Positions 1 through 5,659 are shown, counted from the first letter of the stretch. The stretch: 5,659 bases of DNA from Endomicrobiia bacterium (GCA_030018875.1 JASEHK010000026.1:7701-13359); one strand, 5' to 3'. Program-made: numbers and translations. Notes: generated by a model not told the origin, from the sequence alone.

Positions 1-1260
1 GGGACTGAAAGTCCGCCATTAACCGTGAGTTTTTATGATGTTGGACAAGGCGATGCCATACATATCCGCACACAAGAGGGCTTTGATGTTTTGATAGACG
101 GCGGACCCAACAGTTCCAACTCCACGCTGAATCCCATAATCAGGTTTCTTGAGGGCAAAGGCGTCAAGAATATAGATATGGTGTTTATGTCGCATCCGCA
201 CAGCGACCATTACTACGGGCTGATACCGGTTTTCAGCCGTTATACCGTCGGAAAATACTACGATTCATTCATTACGGGTTCGGGAACCGCCGAATCTTTT
301 CGCACACTGGCCAAATCCAAGGCCGCGGTTTACGAAGACACCAGGACACGCAACCTTTCGACATCCGCGACTTTCTACTCGCTCACCTCGACGACTCCGC
401 CTCTTTATATGGTGATGCATCATCAGGGGGACGCTTTCGGCAATCCTCCCCCGTCGGCAAACGATGCTTCGTTGGTATTTGCCGTCAAGTTCGGCTCATC
501 GTCTTTTATATTCGGCGGCGACGCCGGCGGAAGCGGAAGTTACAAACCTCTGGAGGGAGCGCTCATCGGAATCGGTATTCCCCCGCCGAAACCGTCCGCA
601 ATAAACAAATTACCCTCTACGATAGACTGTTACAAAGTTAACCACCATGGAAGCGACTCATCCTCCACGGACGCTTTCTTGAATTATATAAGGCCCAAAT
701 ACGCCTTCATAGGAGTCGGTCTCGGAAATAGTTTCGGACATCCGAGGCAGACCACGCTCGACCGACTTAAAAATATATTGACTCAGACGAATCCCGGCGC
801 CATCGGCGGTTATTACGGAAGCGGCATATTCGCCACCGATTACGACGGCACGATAGAGGTCGTAACGACCGGCGACGGCAATTACACCATCAACGGGAAG
901 TTTTCTCCCACGGCAGGCGGCGGGAGCGGAGGCGGCGTCGTCGGCGGGGACACTACCTCTTCAGGTGAGCCGCTGCATTTCGTCAACGCTCTCAATAATC
1001 TTTTCTATCCCGACCGCGGAGAGTGGCTCAGGATAGAATATTATCTCAACAGGCCCGGTGAAACGCTGTTCAGGGTTTATTCTCTATCGGGCGAAGTGGT
1101 GTTGGAGGAAAAAAAATCCGACGACTACGCCGGGGACTTGAGGGCGTGGGTGTGGAGCGGTAAAAATTCCGAAGGCGCGACGGTTGCTCCCGGAGCTTAT
1201 TTCGTGTTCATAAAAACCCCCGACGGTCAGAGCGTTAAAAAAGCGGTCGTAATGAGATGA
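1..1260 (+). CDS. Secreted ComEC-like metallo-beta-lactamase-fold hydrolase with FlgD-like C-terminal domain (5' partial)
   Basis: The reading frame is open from base 1, so the start lies left of the window. The GTG at 25 falls inside the first beta-strand motif (LTVSFYDVGQGDA) and is not a credible start. Counting from base 1, residues 7-290 match the MBL domain found at the C-terminus of ComEC/Rec2: metal motif HPHSDH (65-70), the GDAG aspartate (D174), NHHGS (214-218) and a GHP motif (H247). The metal ligands appear intact, so an active phosphodiesterase/nuclease-type hydrolase is likely by family; the substrate is unknown. No ComEC membrane domain follows. Instead there is a Gly/Ser linker (about 303-323) and a roughly 95-residue Ig-like tail resembling FlgD_ig/T9SS sorting domains (WSGKN, APGAYFVFIKT, ending KKAVVMR). 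I infer an exported or surface protein whose signal peptide lies off-window. The stop overlaps the next gene by 4 bases. Confidence 0.85.
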   Translation, partial: GTESPPLTVSFYDVGQGDAIHIRTQEGFDVLIDGGPNSSNSTLNPIIRFLEGKGVKNIDMVFMSHPHSDHYYGLIPVFSRYTVGKYYDSFITGSGTAESFRTLAKSKAAVYEDTRTRNLSTSATFYSLTSTTPPLYMVMHHQGDAFGNPPPSANDASLVFAVKFGSSSFIFGGDAGGSGSYKPLEGALIGIGIPPPKPSAINKLPSTIDCYKVNHHGSDSSSTDAFLNYIRPKYAFIGVGLGNSFGHPRQTTLDRLKNILTQTNPGAIGGYYGSGIFATDYDGTIEVVTTGDGNYTINGKFSPTAGGGSGGGVVGGDTTSSGEPLHFVNALNNLFYPDRGEWLRIEYYLNRPGETLFRVYSLSGEVVLEEKKSDDYAGDLRAWVWSGKNSEGATVAPGAYFVFIKTPDGQSVKKAVVMR

Positions 1261-2537
1261 AAAACCTGCGACAATATTTCTCCCGTCATTTTTTTGTATG
1301 GGACTTCCGGGATTTTTCCGCGTCGTTTATCGCCCGCTTAAATTTCGGCGCTCTGGCGGCTTCGGTTTGTTTTTGCGCGATATTTGCCTCTCGGATTTGT
1401 TCCGCCTCGGGGCTTACCGTCGGAGAAACATTCAAACTTTCCGGCTCCGTGCGCGCCGCCGCACTCGGCTCCGCCGACGTTTTGGATTACGCTCCGGGCG
1501 GCAACCCCGCTCTGTTCGACGGTTCCGACACCGCTTACTTCAAGTTTTACGCCTCGCCATTGGGTTTGAAGGTCTTCAACCTCGGCGGCAAATATTCTTT
1601 CGGCAGGTTTATGGCCGGAGCGTGGGTCTTGAGTCAGGACGCCGGCGACGTCGAGATACACAGGCTTCCTTTCGAGGATTTGGTGAGCGAGGCGATATAC
1701 ACCAGAAAACTCCAGAGCGATATCGCTTTGTCCGGCTTTTGCGCGTGGGCTCCGTCGAGCCGGACATCGGCCGGCCTGGCTCTTAAATATCTCTCGTCGT
1801 CGCTTTTGGGCGAGTATTCGCTTTCGGCCTTCGCGGCGGATGCCGGCTTATTTTGGCGCCCCGGGCATTTTGCTTTTGCCGCGCTCGCCAGAAATATAGG
1901 CGCCGCAGCCGCGTATTCGGGCTCCTCGCGCTCGTTTCCTCTGCCTGTGTCGTATTCGACGGCCTTTGCCTACGGCATCAAAAATATTCTCGCCCAGGCC
2001 TCCGCCGATTACGCCGCCGCCGAGGGCGGAAAAATATCTTACTCCGCCGGCGCGGAGTATCGTCTCAGCGACGACAAGATATACCCTCTCAATTCGATGT
2101 CGCTCCGCGCGGGGCTGCGCCTGCCGTCCGGACGGCCCATAACGTTTGAGAACGTCTCGCTGGGATTCTCGCTCGGATTTTCGAGAGTCCTTATGGAATA
2201 CGCTTTTCTTGCGCTCGACAACGCGGGCTACTCGCATCACATAGGATTCTCATACAGGTTCTCGCATCAGACCGCCGTCCCGTCTTCCAAAATATCCCAG
2301 ACGCAGAAAATATATTTTGTTGACGGAGAGTTCGATATCGCGTCCTTCAGAAAACTCGAAGATATTGCTATGACTCTTAAGGAAAACCCGAGGTATCTGG
2401 TGCGTATCGAAGGGCACTTGGAGATGGTGGATAAGACCCTGGATTATTTCGTCCGCTCCGAGCAGTTGGGCGAGGGACTGTTCGTGACCGCGGAGAAAGA
2501 GGCCGAATGGGTCGAGATTACGTTGATTAAAAGGTAG
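1257..2537 (+). CDS. PorV/UPF0164-like outer-membrane beta-barrel protein with degenerate OmpA-like tail
   Basis: This 426-residue protein has a long N-terminal signal: a basic, aromatic n-region of about 28 residues, a hydrophobic core at about 29-44, and a plausible cleavage after SAS (49-51). The mature start has the PorV/PorQ-type signature RAAALG (66-71) followed by NPALF (83-87), equivalent to the family's NPAGL. From there to about 335 it shows alternating polar/aromatic beta-strands typical of an outer-membrane barrel. In type IX secretion PorV receives cargo carrying C-terminal sorting domains; a shuttle role here is inference from the upstream gene. Residues 351-426 look like a shortened OmpA-like peptidoglycan-binding domain (EGH at 385-387, closing VEITLI), but the usual GHTD aspartate is Glu and the LSxxRA arginine is not evident. 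The ATG overlaps the previous stop (ATGA), with no clear ribosome binding site, suggesting coupling. The TAG stop lies inside the first unit of the downstream repeat. Confidence 0.75.
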   Translation: MKNLRQYFSRHFFVWDFRDFSASFIARLNFGALAASVCFCAIFASRICSASGLTVGETFKLSGSVRAAALGSADVLDYAPGGNPALFDGSDTAYFKFYASPLGLKVFNLGGKYSFGRFMAGAWVLSQDAGDVEIHRLPFEDLVSEAIYTRKLQSDIALSGFCAWAPSSRTSAGLALKYLSSSLLGEYSLSAFAADAGLFWRPGHFAFAALARNIGAAAAYSGSSRSFPLPVSYSTAFAYGIKNILAQASADYAAAEGGKISYSAGAEYRLSDDKIYPLNSMSLRAGLRLPSGRPITFENVSLGFSLGFSRVLMEYAFLALDNAGYSHHIGFSYRFSHQTAVPSSKISQTQKIYFVDGEFDIASFRKLEDIAMTLKENPRYLVRIEGHLEMVDKTLDYFVRSEQLGEGLFVTAEKEAEWVEITLIKR

Positions 2538-2570
2538 AAAGGTAGAGGGGTAGAAGGGTAGAGTGGTGAG
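2531..2570 (+). repeat. Left array of 8-base GGTAGA repeats
   Basis: Four in-register octamers, AAGGTAGA (2531), AAGGTAGA (2539), GGGGTAGA (2547) and AGGGTAGA (2555), are followed by a decayed fifth unit, GTGGTGAG (2563). The core GGTAGA is invariant in the first four and only the two leading purines vary. The TAG in the first unit is the stop codon of the barrel-protein gene, so the array begins within the last codons of that gene. Confidence 0.9.
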
Positions 2571-2620
2571 GAATTAAAGATGCGTGATTTTTTGATTTTG
2601 GAGTCAATATTCATAATCTT

Positions 2621-2652
2621 TCTACCTCCCTACCATTCTACCTTTCTACCCG
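2621..2652 (-). repeat. Right array of the same octamer, inverted
   Basis: Four octamers with the complementary core occur in exact 8-base register: TCTACCTC (2621), CCTACCAT (2629), TCTACCTT (2637) and TCTACCCG (2645). Read on the minus strand these are the same GGTAGA units as the left array. Both arrays have four clear units of the same length, so they pair unit for unit. Confidence 0.88.
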
Positions 2653-2663
2653 CCTTTATTTGA

Positions 2664-2691
2664 TTGACAAATAAGCGGCAAATTTGATAAT
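2664..2691 (+). promoter_or_regulatory. Sigma-70-type promoter for the pilM operon
   Basis: A perfect -35 box TTGACA (2664-2669) is followed after 16 bases by GATAAT (2686-2691), one mismatch from consensus. The -10 region lies in an AT-rich stretch. Transcription would begin near 2698, giving a leader of about 60 bases before pilM. The promoter starts 11 bases after the inverted repeat, so the repeat separates it from the upstream unit. Confidence 0.7.
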
Positions 2692-2744
2692 ATCAGCCTC
2701 TTGAATTTTTCTCGAGATTTACTAAAAGTTTCTCAAGCGTAAAC

Positions 2745-2748
2745 GGAG
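2745..2748 (+). promoter_or_regulatory. Ribosome binding site of pilM
   Basis: GGAG lies 10 bases before the ATG at 2759. The spacing is slightly long but acceptable, and it supports that start. No other start codon precedes the conserved VGVDVGS motif with a better site. Confidence 0.55.
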
Positions 2749-2758
2749 CGGAAACCGA

Positions 2759-3916
2759 ATGCGTATAACGGCCATCGAAACGATATCGGCCCTCTTCAAA
2801 GGCCCAGCGAATACCGTCGGAGTGGACGTCGGTTCGTACGCGCTCAAGGTAATTTATCTCGCCGGCGCGGCTCCGAAATACACTATCGCCGGATGGGGTT
2901 ATCTGCCTTTGGAAATAGAGACGTCTTTCGAGCAGTCCCAGGCCGAACTTAAAGGCATTTACGCGTCGAAGCTCTCCATGTTTTTAAATCAGAACCGCGC
3001 CTTGCCCAAAGAAGCCACCACGGGCATTGACGGCCCGTCGCTCATCGTCAGAACCATCTCAATACCCCGTCTCGCTTATCAGGAACTCACCAAGACCATA
3101 GGTTTCGAGGCCGAACCTTTCCTCCCCGTCAACATAAACGATTGCGAAATCGGTTTTCATATCGTAGGGCCTTCCAAAGACGACCCCAAAAAAATGGATG
3201 TTTTGATTGCGGCCGTCAAAAAAGATTATATCGAATCCAAAATAGCCCTTCTCAACGACGCGAGTCTTCGCACCGTCGTGGCCGACGCGAACGCGTTCGC
3301 GCTTTACAATGCTTACGAAACCGTCTCGAATCCTTCCGAAATAGTCGTGATACTCAACGTCGGCGCGTCCGTGACCAATATGGTTCTCGTTGACAATATG
3401 ACCGTAAAAATGGTGCGCGACCTGGCTTACGGCGGAATAGAGTTCACCAAGAACATTCAGCGGCAGATGACGGTGGACTTTAACGGCGCCGAAAACCTCA
3501 AAATGGCGCACGGTATTCTTGTCAGCGGCGACGACAAGGAAAGAACCCTCGCCGACGACAAAAAAGAAGCGCTGGGGGTCTCCATGGCGCTCAACAATTC
3601 CACAAAAATGCTCGTCGGAGACATACATCGCTTCCTGGAGTTTTACCTCGGGCAGAACCCCGACGCGGTCTTTTCGCGCATACTACTCTCGGGCGGCACG
3701 GCCGGACTGCCGAACCTCGCGGCGTATGTCGCCAAAGAGACGAACATCCCCACCGAGATATTCAATCCCATCGCCCGGTGCGAGGGCGCCAACCTTATAC
3801 CGGAGAAGTTCCAGCCGTCCTTGGCGACGGCTTTCGGGCTTGCCATGCGAAGGGAAAAAGATCATCTCGCCACGGGCAAGAAAGTCGCCGCCGTTGCCGC
3901 TAAAAAAAGCAAATGA
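2759..3916 (+). CDS. pilM: Type IV pilus assembly protein PilM, actin-like ATPase
   Basis: PilM is a cytoplasmic actin/FtsA-like protein that binds the N-terminal tail of PilN and anchors the pilus alignment complex on the inner face of the membrane. The 385 residues show the family's nucleotide-binding landmarks in order: phosphate-1 loop VGVDVGSYALK (20-30), the interdomain segment VVADANAFALY (from about 173), phosphate-2 region ILNVGASVTNMVLVDN (about 197-213) followed by GGIEFTKNI, adenosine loop ILLSGGTAGLPNL (308-320), and a closing ATAFGLAMRR. There is no signal peptide or membrane segment. The C-terminus ends in a Lys/Ala-rich tail. Length is slightly above the usual 350 or so. It is the first gene after the promoter, and its stop overlaps pilN by 4 bases. 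The assignment is secure from motifs and gene order. Confidence 0.95.
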   Translation: MRITAIETISALFKGPANTVGVDVGSYALKVIYLAGAAPKYTIAGWGYLPLEIETSFEQSQAELKGIYASKLSMFLNQNRALPKEATTGIDGPSLIVRTISIPRLAYQELTKTIGFEAEPFLPVNINDCEIGFHIVGPSKDDPKKMDVLIAAVKKDYIESKIALLNDASLRTVVADANAFALYNAYETVSNPSEIVVILNVGASVTNMVLVDNMTVKMVRDLAYGGIEFTKNIQRQMTVDFNGAENLKMAHGILVSGDDKERTLADDKKEALGVSMALNNSTKMLVGDIHRFLEFYLGQNPDAVFSRILLSGGTAGLPNLAAYVAKETNIPTEIFNPIARCEGANLIPEKFQPSLATAFGLAMRREKDHLATGKKVAAVAAKKSK

Positions 3917-4479
3917 TCAGAATAAATCTTTTACCGCAGTCGAAAATAAAAAAGAGCGAGCACCCTGAAGTCGTGGCTCTGGCGCAGATACTTTTGGCGC
4001 TTATCGTACTTTTTTTTGGCGCGCAGTATTTTTTTAAGACATTGAAACTCAATAATATAAAAAACGACCTTAAAATTGCCAAGGCCGAGCATTCCAAGTA
4101 TCAGGCCATAATAAACGAACTCAATACCATAAAGGCCGTTACTGCGGAACTCGAAACCAAAAAAAATCTTATCAATAATCTGATCGCCGCCCGAACGGTC
4201 TATCCCATATTTATGGAGAATCTTTTGGAGCATCTTCCCAAGACGATGTGGGTTACGGGACTTCAGACGCAGATGGCCGAGGACAGAACCGTATCTTTCA
4301 GCATTACGGCTACCGCCCTCGACATATATACGATAGCCGATCTCGTAAAAGTTACCGAGTCATCCGACGTCATTTCAAAGGTCGAGCTCGGCGCAATATC
4401 TCAGACCGGCGACCCGGCCAACCCGATGTATAATTTTACTTTTAGGGCTGCGCACAAGGCATTGCCTCCTCAAAAATGA
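3913..4479 (+). CDS. pilN: Type IV pilus assembly protein PilN
   Basis: This bitopic inner-membrane protein of 188 residues opens with the diagnostic cytoplasmic PilM-binding motif IRINLLP (2-8). A membrane segment follows at about 20-40, then a coiled-coil-prone helical region (about 44-90) and a periplasmic alpha/beta domain (about 95-185) of the kind that dimerises with PilO. The ATG lies in ATGA shared with the pilM stop. The bases before it (GCTAAAAAAAGCAA) contain no Shine-Dalgarno sequence, so translation probably depends on ribosomes finishing pilM. Length and architecture are typical for the family. Gene order (after pilM, before pilO) agrees. Confidence 0.94.
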   Translation: MIRINLLPQSKIKKSEHPEVVALAQILLALIVLFFGAQYFFKTLKLNNIKNDLKIAKAEHSKYQAIINELNTIKAVTAELETKKNLINNLIAARTVYPIFMENLLEHLPKTMWVTGLQTQMAEDRTVSFSITATALDIYTIADLVKVTESSDVISKVELGAISQTGDPANPMYNFTFRAAHKALPPQK

Positions 4480-5036
4480 ACAAAAAACAGCAACAGGATC
4501 TTATAGCGTTGGGCATAGCAATCGTGGGCGTAATCTACGTGCTTCAGAGCTATGTCATCGCGCCTATGAACAGTAACATCAAGAAAGAAGCCGGCCAACT
4601 TGACCAACTCACCGCCGAGATACGGACTCTCAAGGCGCAATCCTTCGAACTTCCCCGCATAAAAAAGAGTCTCGAATATTTGAAACTCGAAGTCGAGGAA
4701 CTGGAAAAATATCTGCCCAAAGAAAGAGAACTGCCGGGGCTGCTGCGCTCCATAAGCCGCATCGCATCAAACTTTCAGGTCAAGGTCGTGAACATCTCCG
4801 CGGCGTCGGCGTCTGAACAACAGAAATACACCGAGCATGTTTTTAATATATCCGCCCAGGGCAACTATCATTCCATCGCCAGATTTTTAAACGAAATCAG
4901 CCAGAGCGGCCGCATAATATCCGCCCGCAATCTTGTGTTCTCGTCAATTCTTTCCGCGCCTCCCTCGACGGGCGAGCGGGTCGGGAACACCGTCAATGTC
5001 ACTTTTCAGTTAGTGGCTTACACTTATAAAGGTTGA
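4476..5036 (+). CDS. pilO: Type IV pilus assembly protein PilO
   Basis: PilO pairs with PilN in the inner membrane and periplasm and helps align the inner-membrane platform with the secretin. The 186-residue protein has a short basic/polar cytoplasmic stretch (MNKKQQQD), a membrane segment (about 9-29), a charged coiled coil (about 33-78) ending in YLPKERELPGLL, and a periplasmic ferredoxin-like domain carrying the typical GNYHSIARFLNEIS segment. Its ATG overlaps the pilN stop (ATGA). The upstream bases CTCCTCAAAA offer no ribosome binding site on this strand, again pointing to coupling. The stop is a TGA at 5034-5036, just ahead of pilP. The identification rests on order, topology and the GxYH motif. 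Confidence 0.93.
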   Translation: MNKKQQQDLIALGIAIVGVIYVLQSYVIAPMNSNIKKEAGQLDQLTAEIRTLKAQSFELPRIKKSLEYLKLEVEELEKYLPKERELPGLLRSISRIASNFQVKVVNISAASASEQQKYTEHVFNISAQGNYHSIARFLNEISQSGRIISARNLVFSSILSAPPSTGERVGNTVNVTFQLVAYTYKG

Positions 5037-5041
5037 TAAAA

Positions 5042-5545
5042 ATGTCAGGCGCAAGGATAATGAAAATGTCGGCAAGGCGATTTTTTTCGTCCCGTAATAT
5101 TATATCGGCGGCGGTGGTTCCGTTGCTGTTTATTTTTGCGGCGGGTTGTCAGGGAGGCGGTTCCATTGCCGCGTCGCCCCCCGCGCCGTCGCCCGCGCGG
5201 ATGGATGAGCCGGCGCCCCCTCCAAGGGCCGAGATACCGACTCACGCTTATCGCGGAGATCGTTTCGCCGATCCTTTTGTGCCGCTTTCGGTCTCGGTCC
5301 GTTCTTCATCTCAGGGCGAACTCGTCATTCCGAACATAAACTCGCTTTCTCTCAAAGGAATATACGCCTCGCTGTCCCGCACGATAGCGATACTTTCCGA
5401 CGGAGGATTGGCGTATACGATAAAAGGCAACCGTCTCTATGATTCAAGAGAACGCGCGATACCGGGGTTCTGGTGCTCGATAAAAACCGAAAGCGCGGTT
5501 ATTTCGGCAGGCGGCATAACACGGGAAATCAAATTAAGGGAATAA
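5042..5545 (+). CDS. pilP: Type IV pilus lipoprotein PilP
   Basis: PilP is a lipoprotein of the pilus alignment complex that bridges PilN/PilO to the N-terminal domains of the PilQ secretin. From the ATG at 5042 the protein has 167 residues: a lipoprotein signal with hydrophobic core and lipobox AAG-Cys (Cys36), a Pro/Ala-rich flexible linker (about 44-66), the family's DPF motif (77-79, in RFADPFVPL), and a compact beta-sandwich domain (about 101-167) with the SLKGIYAS and DGGLAYTIKGNRLYD segments. The start is ambiguous. TTG at 5033 overlaps the pilO stop; ATG 5042 has AAAGG 9 bases upstream; ATG 5066 has AAGGA 8 bases upstream and would give a shorter, more standard signal. All keep the Cys in frame. 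I chose 5042 for its proximity to pilO and its spacing. Confidence 0.9.
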   Translation: MSGARIMKMSARRFFSSRNIISAAVVPLLFIFAAGCQGGGSIAASPPAPSPARMDEPAPPPRAEIPTHAYRGDRFADPFVPLSVSVRSSSQGELVIPNINSLSLKGIYASLSRTIAILSDGGLAYTIKGNRLYDSRERAIPGFWCSIKTESAVISAGGITREIKLRE

Positions 5546-5566
5546 AAATTTTGTCGGGCAATTTTT
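5544..5566 (+). other. Small AT-only inverted repeat between pilP and pilQ
   Basis: AAAAATT (5544-5550) and AATTTTT (5560-5566) are perfect complements around a 9-base loop. The stem has no G-C pairs, so it would be weak. It starts within the pilP stop codon and ends just before the pilQ ribosome binding site. It could mark an mRNA processing or attenuation point, or be chance in AT-rich spacer DNA. Confidence 0.3.
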
Positions 5567-5568
5567 AC

Positions 5569-5574
5569 GGAGGA
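5569..5574 (+). promoter_or_regulatory. Strong ribosome binding site of pilQ
   Basis: GGAGGA lies 6 bases before the ATG at 5581. It is the best Shine-Dalgarno match in the window and contrasts with the coupled genes pilN and pilO, which lack one. This fits independent and stronger translation of the last gene. Confidence 0.75.
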
Positions 5575-5580
5575 AGAAAA

Positions 5581-5659
5581 ATGAGAATAAGAAATATTTT
5601 TGCCGCGGCGGCGCTGTGCGCCTGCGCCTCGGAGCTGCGCGCCGTAGCGCCTGCGGCCG
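5581..5659 (+). CDS. pilQ: Probable PilQ secretin, N-terminal fragment (3' partial)
   Basis: Only 26 codons lie inside the window. They encode a Sec-type signal peptide: a basic start MRIRN, a hydrophobic Ala/Leu/Cys core at about 6-16, and a possible cleavage after LRA (19-21). The start is set by GGAGGA 6 bases upstream. The gene follows pilP by 35 bases in the canonical pilMNOPQ order, so the outer-membrane secretin PilQ is the expected product. This is inference from position and export signal; no secretin or AMIN domain can be seen before the edge. Confidence 0.65.
   Translation, partial: MRIRNIFAAAALCACASELRAVAPAA

Larger units (their letters stand above)
2531..2652 (+). terminator. 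Long imperfect hairpin between the two operons, possible terminator or mobile repeat element
   Basis: The two octamer arrays face each other and can form a stem of about 32 base pairs around a 58-base loop (2563-2620). The second left unit pairs perfectly with the third right unit; the other pairs keep the GGTAGA core paired almost completely, with mismatches and G-U wobbles in the two variable bases. It sits between the stop of the upstream unit and the pilM promoter, where a terminator or insulator would be useful. There is no clean T-tract after the right arm (CGCCTTTATTTG), so intrinsic termination is uncertain. It could equally be a dispersed repeat or a small non-autonomous element. Confidence 0.45.

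Noticed and set aside
25..27. GTG as the start of the MBL-fold gene
   Set aside because: The frame is open upstream to base 1, and the residues before GTG (PPLT) complete the conserved first strand; a start here would remove the export signal and part of the fold.
1298..1786. 162-codon + strand frame inside the barrel gene
   Set aside because: The translation is almost entirely Arg/Gly/Leu-rich low-complexity sequence, typical of an out-of-frame read of GC-rich codons.
2531..2652. CRISPR array
   Set aside because: The units are 8 bases, contiguous and without spacers, and the second set is inverted; no cas genes are present.
2700..2737. Riboswitch or attenuator in the pilM leader
   Set aside because: Only a 5-bp CTTGA/TCAAG pairing and a CTCGAG palindrome are visible; the leader is about 60 bases with no aptamer-like conserved core.
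2538..2758. tRNA or other structured RNA gene in the gap
   Set aside because: No cloverleaf arms or conserved T-loop are seen; the only strong structure is the octamer hairpin.
3059..3628. 189-codon minus-strand frame opposite pilM
   Set aside because: It lies wholly opposite a clear PilM coding sequence, has no recognisable domain and no promoter or ribosome binding site; it is a shadow of the coding frame.

Overview
All genes read on the + strand and form two units separated by a 221-base gap (2538-2758). The first unit is a 5'-truncated gene for a ComEC-like metallo-beta-lactamase-fold protein with a FlgD/T9SS-like C-terminal tail (1-1260). It overlaps by 4 bases a gene for a PorV/UPF0164-like outer-membrane beta-barrel protein (1257-2537). 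The second unit is the type IV pilus alignment cluster pilM-pilN-pilO-pilP, with the first 26 codons of a probable pilQ running off the right edge.

The organism is a diderm (outer-membrane) bacterium. The evidence is the pilMNOP set, which spans the envelope, a lipoprotein PilP, and a predicted outer-membrane barrel. A FlgD-like Ig tail on a secreted enzyme, next to a PorV-like barrel and a compact pilMNOPQ cluster, is a combination I associate with Elusimicrobiota and nearby candidate phyla or the FCB group. That placement is inference; no rRNA or other marker gene is present.

Layout: 1-1260, secreted MBL-fold protein (start lies left of the window); 1257-2537, PorV-like barrel with a degenerate OmpA-like tail; 2531-2652, two facing arrays of an 8-base repeat (core GGTAGA) that can fold into a long imperfect hairpin and that supply the stop codon of the barrel gene; 2664-2691, a strong sigma-70-type promoter; 2759-3916 pilM; 3913-4479 pilN; 4476-5036 pilO; 5042-5545 pilP; 5581 onward pilQ. 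The two genes of the first unit and pilM-pilN-pilO are linked by ATGA overlaps, which suggests translational coupling. pilQ has its own strong ribosome binding site.

Working together: PilM (cytoplasmic, actin-like) binds the N-terminal tail of PilN. PilN and PilO form the inner-membrane/periplasmic dimer, and PilP links it to the PilQ secretin. The upstream pair is consistent with an exported protein carrying a C-terminal sorting-type domain and an outer-membrane partner of the PorV type. The enzyme resembles the ComEC nuclease-type domain and lies beside pilus genes, so a role in extracellular DNA processing or uptake is possible but unproven. Apart from the repeat-hairpin and the unusual upstream pair, the window is ordinary pilus-assembly DNA.
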